Origin: an uncultured Clostridia bacterium
GTDB taxonomy: Bacteria > Bacillota > Clostridia > Christensenellales > CAG-314
Length of the DNA: 64,000 nucleotides
NCBI GenBank assembly: GCA_944336125.1
Contig: CALVLA010000003.1
Coordinates: forward strand, 87,432 to 151,431
Reading direction: 5' to 3'
This document shows positions 20,226-28,501 of this stretch, piece after piece (positions within the stretch are counted from its first letter, which is position 1; each line of letters opens with the position of its first letter). Under the pieces are notes generated by a model. That model was not told the origin of the DNA. It saw only the letters and a list, made by a program, of their open reading frames with translations, and made no database searches. The position numbers were made by a program, and so were the translations under genes.

Positions 20226-22694
20226 ATGAACAATGATGTTGTTGAAGAAAAAGTAACGTCTGTTTCCCAAGACGAAAAAGCCGAAGTCAAAGAGGAAAAA
20301 AAGCAGGAAAACAAAAAAAAGCCTGCGGTTCCTCTCCATTTGGCGACCCGTTTTGAACCTGACCCCGCAAAAGGTCTGTCAGACGAACAAGTAGAAAGCA
20401 GAAAAGAAGACAGTCTTACCAACTATGTCGACAAAAACAACGGAAAAACCTACTTGCAGATATTTTTGGGTAACATCTTCACTTTTTTCAACCTCATTTA
20501 CCTCATAGTTTTTGTGGCTCTTGCTTACTTCGGTTTGTGGAATCAGGTAATGTTTATGCTTGTCGTTGTCGCAAACACGGGCATTGCCATTATTCAGGAA
20601 ATAAAATCCAAAAAAACAATCGCCAAGCTCTCGATAGTTTCCGCTCCTATGGCCACAGTTTTACGCGACGGTCAAGAGCGAGAAATAAGCATTGACGATG
20701 TGGTGCTTGACGACATCGTCTTATACGGACTTGGAAAACAAATATGCGCCGACTCAATCGTCGTTTCCGGAAGTGTGGAAGTAAACGAATCCATGCTTAC
20801 CGGTGAATCGGTGGCGGTAGTTAAAAAAGAAGGAGACGTGCTTTACGCCGGTAGTTTTGTGACCAGCGGCAGCTGTGTGGCAAAAACCGACAAGATAGGT
20901 CAGTACAACTACATCGAGGGGCTTACCGCGCAGGCAAAAAAATACAAAAAGCCGCGTTCCGAACTGCTTAAATCGCTTAACATCGTGCTTAAAGTCATTG
21001 CGGTTATCATCGTTCCTATAGCTTACTTTTCCTTTATGAACAATTTCAGGAACGCTCCTTCTGACGTGGACGCAATTATTTTTGCCGTAAGTAAAACCGC
21101 GGGAAGCGTTGTGCCTATGATTCCTGCCGGACCGTTTTTGCTGACAAGCGTTACCCTTGCCGTAAGCGTCATCAGGCTTGCAAAACGCAACACTCTTGTG
21201 CAGGAACTTTACTGTATAGAGATGTTGGCGCGCGTGGATGTGCTTTGTCTTGACAAAACGGGAACCATAACCGACGGAACAATGTCGGTTGAAGAAGTAA
21301 TTGAAATTAAAAACGACAGTACAAAAACCATAAAGCAGATAGTGGGTAACATGATGAGGGCGCTTGACGACAACAACCTCACTTCCATTGCTCTGCGTGA
21401 AAAGTTCGGAACGTCAAAGGGTATGAAAGTAGTTGCCACCATGCCGTTTTCATCGGCGAGGAAGTTTTCCGCAGTTTCCTTTGAAAACGAGGGGACTTAC
21501 TTTTTGGGCGCGCCTGAATTCGTGCTTCCTGCGGGCAGCGCGCGTATCGACAAGACTGTCACCAAATATGCCGAGCAAGGCTACCGTGTGCTTGTCCTTG
21601 CCAACGCTACTTCGCAAATTGCGGGGCAGGGAAAGGAAGTCAAGCTTCCTTCTTTAAGAAAGCCCGTTGCGCTTATCGTTATCGAGGACAGAATAAGACC
21701 CGACGCTCCCGAAACAATACAGTGGTTTAAGGACAACGGCGTCGAAATTAAAGTTATTTCGGGTGACAACCCTATCACCGTATCGGAAATAGCAAGGAGA
21801 GTTGGCGTCGAGCACAGCGACAGATACATCAGTCTCGAAGGACTTTCCGACGAACAAGTGGCGGAAATTGCTCCGCATTACACGGTTTTCGGCAGGGTTA
21901 CCCCTGACCAGAAAGCTATCCTCGTAAAAGCTCTCAAAAAAATAAAAAAGACCGTCGCTATGACGGGGGACGGCGTAAACGACATACTTGCAATGCGTGA
22001 GGCAGACTGTTCCATCGCTATGGCGGCCGGCAGCGAGGCGGCAAGACACGTGGCGCACCTTGTGCTTATTGACAACAACTTCGGGTCTATGCCGAAAGTC
22101 GTAGCAGAAGGAAGAAGGGTAGTAAACAACATTCAAAGCGTGGCTTCCATGTTTTTCATGAAAACCATGTATACCATAATTCTCACCGTTTCGGCTTTGC
22201 TACTCAACATAACTTATCCTTACTCGACAAGCAACATCATGCTTTTGGAAGTGGTGATTGTCGGATACCCCGCAATGGCTTTGGCACTGCAACCTAACAC
22301 AAACATCATCAAAGGACGGTTTTTGTCAAACGTATTCAAAAAGGCGTTGCCTAACTCAATTACTTTCTGCATAGGTACGGCTTTAATTTACATCATCGCT
22401 CTTTTCTTCATTCCTGTGGAACAGACAAGTCTTGAAACTATTGCCGCTTATACCTATACCGCAGCGGTATTTTTCGCACTATATTTCTCGTGCAAACCGC
22501 TCAATATTTTCCGTACGGCACTGCTTGCGTCATCCGCTTTGCTTACCATAATCGGCATCGTCACTCTCGGCGGATTTTTCGAATTTTCGCCGCTCAGCTA
22601 CGTTGAAATTCTTATCGCTTTGTGCGTTATTCAAATTTCTTTCCCGATTATGTCGGTTCTTAACAAGGCGTTTGATAAAATCGAAATCAAATAG
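20226..22694 (+). CDS. P-type ATPase, CtpE-like cation transporter
   Basis: 822 residues. A charged N-terminal tail of about 40 residues precedes the transport core. Motifs are TGES (192-195, actuator domain), the phosphorylated aspartate D343 in DKTGT, the nucleotide-domain segment RIRPDAPE, and TGDGVND around residue 582. The helix-4 motif reads IPAGP (299-303) where Ca2+ pumps have PEGLP. The overall pattern (LVQELYCIEMLARVDVL before DKTGT) resembles the CtpE group, for which Ca2+ transport is reported in mycobacteria. Ion specificity here is uncertain because the liganding Glu is replaced by Ala. It begins two bases after hisS without a good ribosome-binding site, suggesting coupled translation. 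Confidence 0.9.
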   Translation: MNNDVVEEKVTSVSQDEKAEVKEEKKQENKKKPAVPLHLATRFEPDPAKGLSDEQVESRKEDSLTNYVDKNNGKTYLQIFLGNIFTFFNLIYLIVFVALAYFGLWNQVMFMLVVVANTGIAIIQEIKSKKTIAKLSIVSAPMATVLRDGQEREISIDDVVLDDIVLYGLGKQICADSIVVSGSVEVNESMLTGESVAVVKKEGDVLYAGSFVTSGSCVAKTDKIGQYNYIEGLTAQAKKYKKPRSELLKSLNIVLKVIAVIIVPIAYFSFMNNFRNAPSDVDAIIFAVSKTAGSVVPMIPAGPFLLTSVTLAVSVIRLAKRNTLVQELYCIEMLARVDVLCLDKTGTITDGTMSVEEVIEIKNDSTKTIKQIVGNMMRALDDNNLTSIALREKFGTSKGMKVVATMPFSSARKFSAVSFENEGTYFLGAPEFVLPAGSARIDKTVTKYAEQGYRVLVLANATSQIAGQGKEVKLPSLRKPVALIVIEDRIRPDAPETIQWFKDNGVEIKVISGDNPITVSEIARRVGVEHSDRYISLEGLSDEQVAEIAPHYTVFGRVTPDQKAILVKALKKIKKTVAMTGDGVNDILAMREADCSIAMAAGSEAARHVAHLVLIDNNFGSMPKVVAEGRRVVNNIQSVASMFFMKTMYTIILTVSALLLNITYPYSTSNIMLLEVVIVGYPAMALALQPNTNIIKGRFLSNVFKKALPNSITFCIGTALIYIIALFFIPVEQTSLETIAAYTYTAAVFFALYFSCKPLNIFRTALLASSALLTIIGIVTLGGFFEFSPLSYVEILIALCVIQISFPIMSVLNKAFDKIEIK

Positions 22695-22706
22695 GAGGAA
22701 TTTAAG

Positions 22707-23012
22707 ATGGGATACGGAAGTAAGAAAATTTTGGATATCATAACTTCGCTTCTCGCTTTTTTGACGGTTTTGCTTTTTGCGTTTCTTTACGCAAACGCCG
22801 TGTTTGGTTTCGGCCTTGACGCCGAACTTGTTTCGACTTTGTACATAGTCAGAGAATATATGGTAATGGCTACCGTAATTCTCGTCGGACTTGAATTTGC
22901 CGTAACAAAGGGATTTTTGTTTTTGCTCATCTACTGCATTATTGCGGCTGTCGTCGTGATTTTCAGCTTTTTCCCTGAAGTTTCGGATCAGCTGGTAAAC
23001 CTTGTAAAATAA
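22707..23012 (+). CDS. Small three-helix membrane protein downstream of the P-type ATPase
   Basis: 101 residues, no recognised family. Three hydrophobic segments (about 8-32, 45-66 and 68-90) with short loops. AGGAGG (22692-22697) precedes the ATG by nine bases. It lies 12 bases after the ATPase gene and just before a strong terminator, so it closes the operon. It might be a partner or regulator of the pump, but only position supports this. Confidence 0.75.
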   Translation: MGYGSKKILDIITSLLAFLTVLLFAFLYANAVFGFGLDAELVSTLYIVREYMVMATVILVGLEFAVTKGFLFLLIYCIIAAVVVIFSFFPEVSDQLVNLVK

Positions 23013-23021
23013 AAAAACAAC

Positions 23022-23056
23022 AAAAAGCCGAAGGCGTTTGCCTTCGGCTTTTTTTA
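23022..23056. terminator. Bidirectional terminator at the end of the glycogen operon
   Basis: A 14-bp perfect stem (AAAAAGCCGAAGGC/GCCTTCGGCTTTTT, 23022-23035 and 23040-23053) with loop GTTT serves the + strand operon and the convergent DUF1836 gene. The right arm runs up to the last codon of that gene. Confidence 0.95.
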
Positions 23057-23629
23057 ATCCTTTTTACTTTCCTTTTTTTCCTTTGGCGGCGGAGGGGGAG
23101 TTTGCAGCTCGATAACTTTTTGCGCGTAAATCAAATTTGCTATCGCTATAGTACTGCTTTTCAAAGCGTAGTTTTCCTTGTCAAGAGGCGACTCATGACT
23201 TACCGCTTCCTTTTTGTTTAAAAGACAGCAATTTTTAAATGCCTGCTCCAAAGCTATACAAAAATAGGTGTATGCTTTAAATTCGTTGCTTTTTTCGATT
23301 TGGTTTTGAATAATCGCCTTTATTTCGTCCATCTTCAAAACTTGCTTCAAAAAGAAAACGGCACAGATATACGCCAAATGAGTCCTACCGTATTTTTTGC
23401 CGACTGGCGGAGGCAAAATGCCGTGTTTGACGTAGTTGTTTATCATGGACGGGGTGATTACGTTTTCCTCCTTTTTGCTGAAAATGTTGAGATACTTGTT
23501 GACGTAAACTATCACCTGATCCATATAAAGTTCGATGTCCGGCAGTTCGCGGTACCTTGGCATATGGTAGTTTTGAAGCTGTTTTTCAAAGTCGGTCAGT
23601 TGTTTTTCAAATTCTTCGATGTTTATCAT
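23054..23629 (-). CDS. DUF1836 family putative regulator
   Basis: 191 residues. The central part (about 28-110) matches DUF1836, with LPDIELYMDQVIVYVN, the helix-turn-helix-like ITPSMINNYVKHGILPPP, and KYGRTHLAYICAV. MerR-like DNA binding is suggested for this family but not established. The C-terminus is a Pro-rich and Lys-rich tail ending KEKKESKKD. The ATG at 23629 has no ribosome-binding site, and a promoter is placed so that transcription would start at that ATG. The gene is divergent from the SGNH hydrolase gene with overlapping control regions. Confidence 0.82.
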   Translation of the reverse strand: MINIEEFEKQLTDFEKQLQNYHMPRYRELPDIELYMDQVIVYVNKYLNIFSKKEENVITPSMINNYVKHGILPPPVGKKYGRTHLAYICAVFFLKQVLKMDEIKAIIQNQIEKSNEFKAYTYFCIALEQAFKNCCLLNKKEAVSHESPLDKENYALKSSTIAIANLIYAQKVIELQTPPPPPKEKKESKKD

Positions 23630-23635
23630 GTTTAC

Positions 23636-23664
23636 AATATATCACTTTCGACAATTTATTTCAA
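23636..23664 (-). promoter_or_regulatory. Promoter of the DUF1836 gene, placed for a leaderless transcript
   Basis: Read on the minus strand: TTGAAA (23664-23659), a 17-base spacer and TATATT (23641-23636). Six bases separate the -10 from the ATG at 23629, so the start of transcription should coincide with the start codon. Confidence 0.7.
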
Positions 23665-23682
23665 CTTTTTTTATAAAAACGG

Positions 23683-23711
23683 TTGACATACTTAATAATA
23701 ACGCATAATAT
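23683..23711 (+). promoter_or_regulatory. Promoter of the SGNH hydrolase gene
   Basis: TTGACA (23683-23688), a 17-base spacer and TAATAT (23706-23711), 19 bases from the divergent promoter. Confidence 0.88.
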
Positions 23712-23737
23712 AGTATTGTAAACTAGATGAGGCGATT

Positions 23738-24436
23738 ATGAATACAAAGAAAGTGGCTTTATTCGGGGATTCGATATTGAAAGGGGTGGTGCTTGACACA
23801 AACGGCAGGTACCGTTTTGCCGATATCGACTGGAATTCAATCGAAAAGCGGCTTAACGTAGACATTGTCAACAAATCGAAGTTCGGATGCGAAATCAAAA
23901 AGGGCGGCAAAATTTTGTCAGACAGTATGTCGAGAGAAAGTTTTGACGTCGCGGTTATCGAGTACGGCGGAAACGACAGCGATTTTTGCTGGGGAGAGGT
24001 GGCTGCAACTCCTTTTGAGAGGCATACGTCAAAAACCGAAGTGGGCGAGTTTGAAATTAGGCTTGAACACATGGTATCTGTCTTGCAGGACAAGGGGGTA
24101 AAAGTTGTTTTGATGAGCCTGCCTCCCATCGACGCCGAAAGATATTTTGATTGGATAAGTCAAAAGGACGAGCAAAAGCAAAAAAACATAATGGCGTTTT
24201 TGGGTGACGTTTCGAGGATAAACAGGTATCAGGAAATGTATTCCAACGCAATCGTGCAGGTGGCTTTTAAAAAGCGGTGCGATTTTGTGGACGTCAGAAA
24301 GAAGTTTTTGCAAAGCGACGACTTCAAGGGGCTGATGTGTCTTGACGGCATACACCCGAACGAAAAAGGACAGCGTGAGATAATAAGCGCGTTTGTCGAA
24401 TATTTTAACGATACCGCATTGGCAAAAGCCAATTAA
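23738..24436 (+). CDS. SGNH/GDSL-family hydrolase
   Basis: 232 residues without a signal peptide. The four SGNH blocks are visible: block I FGDSILKG (catalytic Ser at about residue 11), the Gly near KFGCEI, block III YGGND (oxyanion Asn) and block V DGIHPNEKG (Asp and His). These enzymes remove acyl groups as lipases, thioesterases or carbohydrate esterases; the substrate cannot be read from the sequence. GAGG lies before the ATG. It is a single-gene unit between its promoter and a bidirectional terminator. Confidence 0.88.
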   Translation: MNTKKVALFGDSILKGVVLDTNGRYRFADIDWNSIEKRLNVDIVNKSKFGCEIKKGGKILSDSMSRESFDVAVIEYGGNDSDFCWGEVAATPFERHTSKTEVGEFEIRLEHMVSVLQDKGVKVVLMSLPPIDAERYFDWISQKDEQKQKNIMAFLGDVSRINRYQEMYSNAIVQVAFKKRCDFVDVRKKFLQSDDFKGLMCLDGIHPNEKGQREIISAFVEYFNDTALAKAN

Positions 24437-24465
24437 GGTAAATAAACAACATTATACACAAAGGG

Positions 24466-24502
24466 AAAAGCAAAGCGGCCATAGGCCGCTTTGCTTTTTG
24501 TT
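24466..24502. terminator. Bidirectional terminator
   Basis: Stem GCAAAGCGGCC/GGCCGCTTTGC (24470-24480, 24484-24494) with loop ATA, extended by flanking AAAA/TTTT. It serves the SGNH gene and the convergent aldo/keto reductase gene. Confidence 0.95.
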
Positions 24503-25516
24503 TTATTTTTCAAAAATTTCTTTTATTTCGCGCATTCGTTTGATTATGTCGAGGTTGTAAGGACAGCGTTTTTCACATTCGCCGCATTGTATGCAGTCTG
24601 CCGCAGTTTTTTTCATTGCGACATACCTTGATTTTGCCCAGTCGCCAAGACCGTATTTTTTAAGATAAACCTGCAAAGTGAAAATGCCCGGAATATCTAT
24701 TCCCGCAGTACACGGCGCGCAGTAAGAACAGCGGCGGCAAAAGTCGTTTCCCAGCTCGTTTTTTATTTGTTCGCATTTGGCTTTTTCCTCGTCGGTTAAC
24801 GGCAAGTCGGAAAAAGAGGTGTCGGCACGACATTCGTCGATGTTTCCCATTCCCGGTATTGCGATGTCGATAAAATCGTTTTGCAAAACGTACCTTAAAG
24901 CCAAACTTATGTCGTCTATGTTTCCGCCGCCCAACGGCTTCATGGCGATAGTTCCTATGCCGGCTTTTTTTGCCTGCCTGAACATTTCGACGCCTTGACT
25001 TTCCACAATGTTATAAGGAAACATTATCGTTTCGATTTTTTTGCCGTACTTTTCGATAGCGTATTCAAGCACTTCGCGCTTGTGGGCGGTTATACCGAAG
25101 TGGAGGACTTTGCCTTCTTTTTTAAGTTTTTCGAAGGCTTTGTATGCTCCTTTTTCGCTGAAAGCCAAGTCAATTTCCTTAACGGTTTTTACGTTGTGCA
25201 GCTGATAAAGGTCGATGTAGCTTGTGTCAAACGCGTCAAGAGATTTTTTTACTTCGCTTTCAAATCCGTCGTAATCGACGGGTGGGGCTTTTGACGCAAG
25301 AACTACCTTTTCGCGTCCGATTTGTTTAAGCGCTTTTCCGATAAAACTTTCCGAAACGGTGTAGCCGCGCGCACTGTCAAAATAGTTTACGCCGAGTTTT
25401 ACCGCCTCGATAACCGTCTTTACCGCTTCGTCTTCGTTTACCCGTTGTACCGGTATTCCTCCGAAACCTATGCTTTTGGTTTTTATTCCCGTTTTTCCTA
25501 AAATGATTTGCTTCAT
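24503..25516 (-). CDS. Aldo/keto reductase with C-terminal iron-sulfur cysteines
   Basis: 337 residues. The AKR barrel carries the catalytic tetrad: Asp and Tyr in FDSARGYTVSE, Lys in LASKAP and His in YQLHNV. After the barrel there are CRRCSYCAPC (about 261-270) and CIQCGECEKRCP (about 311-322), the latter a 4Fe-4S ferredoxin-like motif. This arrangement defines a known Bacillota/archaeal AKR subgroup whose substrate is not established. The ATG at 25516 is chosen because GGAGAG lies seven bases upstream; a longer frame begins 10 codons earlier without such a site. Confidence 0.92.
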   Translation of the reverse strand: MKQIILGKTGIKTKSIGFGGIPVQRVNEDEAVKTVIEAVKLGVNYFDSARGYTVSESFIGKALKQIGREKVVLASKAPPVDYDGFESEVKKSLDAFDTSYIDLYQLHNVKTVKEIDLAFSEKGAYKAFEKLKKEGKVLHFGITAHKREVLEYAIEKYGKKIETIMFPYNIVESQGVEMFRQAKKAGIGTIAMKPLGGGNIDDISLALRYVLQNDFIDIAIPGMGNIDECRADTSFSDLPLTDEEKAKCEQIKNELGNDFCRRCSYCAPCTAGIDIPGIFTLQVYLKKYGLGDWAKSRYVAMKKTAADCIQCGECEKRCPYNLDIIKRMREIKEIFEK

Positions 25517-25602
25517 ATTTCTCTCCGTTTGTCTTGATTTTAACATATTTCTCGTTTTTTTTCAAAAATTCCTTAATTTTTTTTAAAATTTTATTCTACG
25601 TC

Positions 25603-25631
25603 TTGACACAAATCTCCTTTTTATTTATTCT
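25603..25631 (+). promoter_or_regulatory. Promoter of the NhaC-type antiporter gene
   Basis: TTGACA (25603-25608), a 17-base spacer and TATTCT (25626-25631). The leader is about 58 bases. The rest of 25517-25602 is AT-rich without visible structure. Confidence 0.8.
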
Positions 25632-25695
25632 AAAAACGTATTTTTATTTGGTTCGCCAGATTTAAGCATTATTGTTTTTCCGGAGGATATGTGTT

Positions 25696-27327
25696 ATGGC
25701 ACAAATTTTGGTTTTGCTGCCGCCTATTATCGCAATCGGACTCGCTCTGCTTACTAAAGAAGTGTATTCGTCGCTGTTTATCGGCGTAGTGGTGGGCGCG
25801 TTTATTTTCGTGTTGTCGGGCGGCGTTACCACTGTCGACGGCGTCGAAATGGGATACTTCCTCCTCGGTGAGCAACACGCCGAGTTCGCTTGGAATTTCT
25901 CCCTCATGGGTACCGCCGAAACTACTCTCAACACCGTCGTTAACAGCGTGGCCGACCCTTACAACGTCGGTATCTTGCTTTTCCTCGTTCTGCTCGGTAT
26001 GCTGGTTTCCGTTATCACCAAAGCCGGCGGTTCGAAAGCTTACGGTAACTGGGCCGCAAGCAAAATTAAAGGCAAAAAAGCCGCGCTCCTTTCAACCAGC
26101 GCTCTCGGCGTACTTATCTTTATCGATGACTACTTCAACTGCCTTACTGTAGGTACCGTTATGAAACCGGTTACCGACAAGTTTAAAATTTCAAGGGCTA
26201 AACTTTCATACATCATCGACTCGACAGCTGCTCCTGTCTGCATCATTGCTCCTGTCTCCAGCTGGGGTGCGGCTATCACTTCCTGCATGAGTATGCAAAA
26301 TCCTTTCCAGGTATTTTTGCAGACTATTCCTTTCAACTTCTACGCTCTTCTTACCATTATCTTCCTTGTGTCGATTACGCTGCTTAAAGAAGATTACGGT
26401 CTCATGAAAAAGCTGGAGGACCTTGCGGAACAAAAGGGCGAGCTCGGTAGTATCGAAACAATCGACCAAGGCCTTTCCGAACAGTCAACTGCTAAAGGTA
26501 CCGTGTGGGATTTGATCATTCCTATCGTTGTGCTTATTATCGGCGCTATCCTCGGTATGATTTACACCGGCAACGGCTTTGACGGCTCTACCGACATTAT
26601 GACGGCGTTTACCAACTGTGACGCTCCGACTTCACTTAACTACGGCGCTTTTGCGGCTCTTATCTGCACCGCTATCATGTACTTGCCTAGAAAAATCATC
26701 AAACCTCGCGAATTTATGGAAGGTCTTACTCAAGGCTTTAAAGCAATGGTTCCTGCTATCACTATCCTTGCTCTCGCTTGGTCCCTCGGCGGTATCTGCA
26801 AAAACTCGCTTATGCTCGGAAACAACATTTCCGTTATCTTCGAAGGCAGCAACATAGACGTTATTCTCCCTGCCGTACTCTTTATCTTGGGTTCGTTTAT
26901 CGGTTTCTCTACCGGTACAAGCTGGGGTACTATGGCTATCCTCATTCCGCTTGCCGAAGGTTTGCTCGGCGTTGTGGGCGGTGAGGCTACCACGCTTACC
27001 ATCATCACTGTTGCCGCAGTTGCCGCAGGCGCGGTTCTCGGCGATCACATTTCGCCTATTTCGGATACTACAATCATGGCTTCCACCGGCGCTCAGTGCG
27101 ACCACCTGCAACACGTTACTTCGCAAATTCCTTACGCGTTGACGGTAGGCGCTGTGTCCGTAGTCGCTTTCCTTATTGCCGGTATCACTTCAAGCCTCGG
27201 CTTCGGATTGAGCTTGCTTATTTCGTGGATTGTGGCTCTCGTCGGTCTGTTCGGAGTTTTGTTCTTCATCAAGTTCAGACAGAAAAAACATCAGCCTATT
27301 GTTTCAAGCGAAGCGGAAGTTAAATAA
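25696..27327 (+). CDS. Na+/H+ antiporter, NhaC family
   Basis: 543 residues, about a dozen hydrophobic helices. Family-typical segments include IDDYFNCLTVGTVMKPVTD, the STAAPVCIIAPVSSWGA motif, GTSWGTMAILIPLA, and GDHISPISDTTIMASTG near the C-terminus. Proteins of this family exchange Na+ for H+ or transport carboxylates; the malate/lactate antiporter MleN is one relative, so the exact substrate is open. CGGAGG lies before the ATG at 25696. It is a single-gene unit with its own promoter and terminator. Confidence 0.9.
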   Translation: MAQILVLLPPIIAIGLALLTKEVYSSLFIGVVVGAFIFVLSGGVTTVDGVEMGYFLLGEQHAEFAWNFSLMGTAETTLNTVVNSVADPYNVGILLFLVLLGMLVSVITKAGGSKAYGNWAASKIKGKKAALLSTSALGVLIFIDDYFNCLTVGTVMKPVTDKFKISRAKLSYIIDSTAAPVCIIAPVSSWGAAITSCMSMQNPFQVFLQTIPFNFYALLTIIFLVSITLLKEDYGLMKKLEDLAEQKGELGSIETIDQGLSEQSTAKGTVWDLIIPIVVLIIGAILGMIYTGNGFDGSTDIMTAFTNCDAPTSLNYGAFAALICTAIMYLPRKIIKPREFMEGLTQGFKAMVPAITILALAWSLGGICKNSLMLGNNISVIFEGSNIDVILPAVLFILGSFIGFSTGTSWGTMAILIPLAEGLLGVVGGEATTLTIITVAAVAAGAVLGDHISPISDTTIMASTGAQCDHLQHVTSQIPYALTVGAVSVVAFLIAGITSSLGFGLSLLISWIVALVGLFGVLFFIKFRQKKHQPIVSSEAEVK

Positions 27328-27335
27328 TTTGTGTT

Positions 27336-27363
27336 AAAAAGCGGTCGTATGACCGCTTTTTTT
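27336..27363 (+). terminator. Intrinsic terminator after the antiporter gene
   Basis: Stem AAAAAGCGGTC/GACCGCTTTTT (27336-27346, 27351-27361) with loop GTAT and a T tract. Confidence 0.95.
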
Positions 27364-27364
27364 A

Positions 27365-27394
27365 TTGACTAGTTGACTTTTTTGGTGATATTCT
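27365..27394 (+). promoter_or_regulatory. Promoter of the HD protein-cyclophilin-DUF3810 genes
   Basis: TTGACT (27365-27370), an 18-base spacer and TATTCT (27389-27394), directly after the terminator. A second TTGACT at 27373 is too close to the -10. Confidence 0.65.
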
Positions 27395-27415
27395 CCTTTA
27401 CAAAGAGGTGCTTTT

Positions 27416-27967
27416 ATGGACAGAAACACAGCATTTGAAATTTTGAACAAGTATACCAAAAACAAAAATCTCGTCAATCACGGCATTGCGGTGGAAGGCG
27501 CTATGCGTCACTTCGCTTCCATTTACGGTGAGGACGAAAATTACTGGGGAAACATCGGACTTTTGCATGACGTTGATTACGAAATGTATCCCGAAGAACA
27601 CTTGCAGCATACGGAAGAATTGCTTAAACCTTTTGGGGCTACCGACGACGAAATTCACGCCATAAACAGTCACGGCTGGGGAATTTGCAGCGACGTGGAA
27701 CCTGAAAAGCAAATGGAAAAAATCCTTTTTGCGGCTGACGAGCTTACGGGACTTATCGTGGCGTGCGCCCTTGTAACTCCTGATAAAAAGCTTGAAAACG
27801 TTACCGTGGAAAGCGTACTTAAAAAATGGAAGAAAAAAGACTTCGCGAGAGGGGCGAACAGGGAAGTTATTTCAAAAGGCGCAGAACTTGCCGGTTTGGA
27901 ACTTGAAAAACTTGTTGCCGAAACTCTCGAAGGAATGAAAAAAATAGCAGGCTCAATCGGGCTGTAA
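27416..27967 (+). CDS. HD-domain hydrolase
   Basis: 183 residues. The metal-binding His/Asp residues of the HD superfamily are visible: NHGIAVE (first His), LLHDVDYEMYPEEH (HD pair), NSHGW and the final Asp in AADELTGL. Many bacteria have this compact protein and often it is annotated only as 'HD domain-containing'; relatives act on nucleotides or phosphate esters. GAGG precedes the ATG. The cyclophilin gene follows after nine bases, so co-transcription is likely. Confidence 0.85.
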   Translation: MDRNTAFEILNKYTKNKNLVNHGIAVEGAMRHFASIYGEDENYWGNIGLLHDVDYEMYPEEHLQHTEELLKPFGATDDEIHAINSHGWGICSDVEPEKQMEKILFAADELTGLIVACALVTPDKKLENVTVESVLKKWKKKDFARGANREVISKGAELAGLELEKLVAETLEGMKKIAGSIGL

Positions 27968-27976
27968 GGAGAAATT

Positions 27977-28501
27977 ATGCAAAACCCTAAAATCACAATA
28001 GAAATGCAAAACGGCAAAAAAATCGTTGCGGAGCTTTATCCCGACAAAGCTCCGAACACCGTAAACAACTTTTTGTCGCTGGCTAAAAAAGGCTTTTTTG
28101 ACGGACTTATTTTTCACAGAGTTATCAAAGGCTTTATGATTCAAGGCGGAGACCCGCTGGGCAAAGGCACGGGTGGTCCCGGCTATTCGATAAAGGGCGA
28201 GTTTGCTTTGAACGGATTTAAAAACGACCTCAAACACACAAGGGGAGTGCTTTCAATGGCAAGGGCATTTATGCCTGACAGCGCGGGAAGTCAGTTTTTC
28301 ATCATGCATGAAGACGCTCCGCATCTTGACGGACAGTACGCCGCTTTCGGAAAGGTTGTAGAGGGCATTGAGGTTGTCGACGAAATAGCCTCGGTAAAAG
28401 TGGATTTTTCCGACAGGCCTCTCAATGAACAAAAAATCAAAAAAGTGTGCGTAGAAACTTTCGGCATGGAATATCCTGAGCCGGAAATAATAAAACAATG
28501 A
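27977..28501 (+). CDS. Peptidyl-prolyl cis-trans isomerase, cyclophilin type
   Basis: 174 residues, no signal peptide. Cyclophilin signatures: IFHRVIKGFMIQGGDP (catalytic Arg in FHRV), GTGGPGYSIKGEF, SMARAFMPDSAGSQFFI and HLDGQYAAFGKVVEG. It speeds prolyl isomerisation during protein folding in the cytoplasm. AAGGAG precedes the ATG. The stop overlaps the next ATG (ATGA). Confidence 0.95.
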   Translation: MQNPKITIEMQNGKKIVAELYPDKAPNTVNNFLSLAKKGFFDGLIFHRVIKGFMIQGGDPLGKGTGGPGYSIKGEFALNGFKNDLKHTRGVLSMARAFMPDSAGSQFFIMHEDAPHLDGQYAAFGKVVEGIEVVDEIASVKVDFSDRPLNEQKIKKVCVETFGMEYPEPEIIKQ

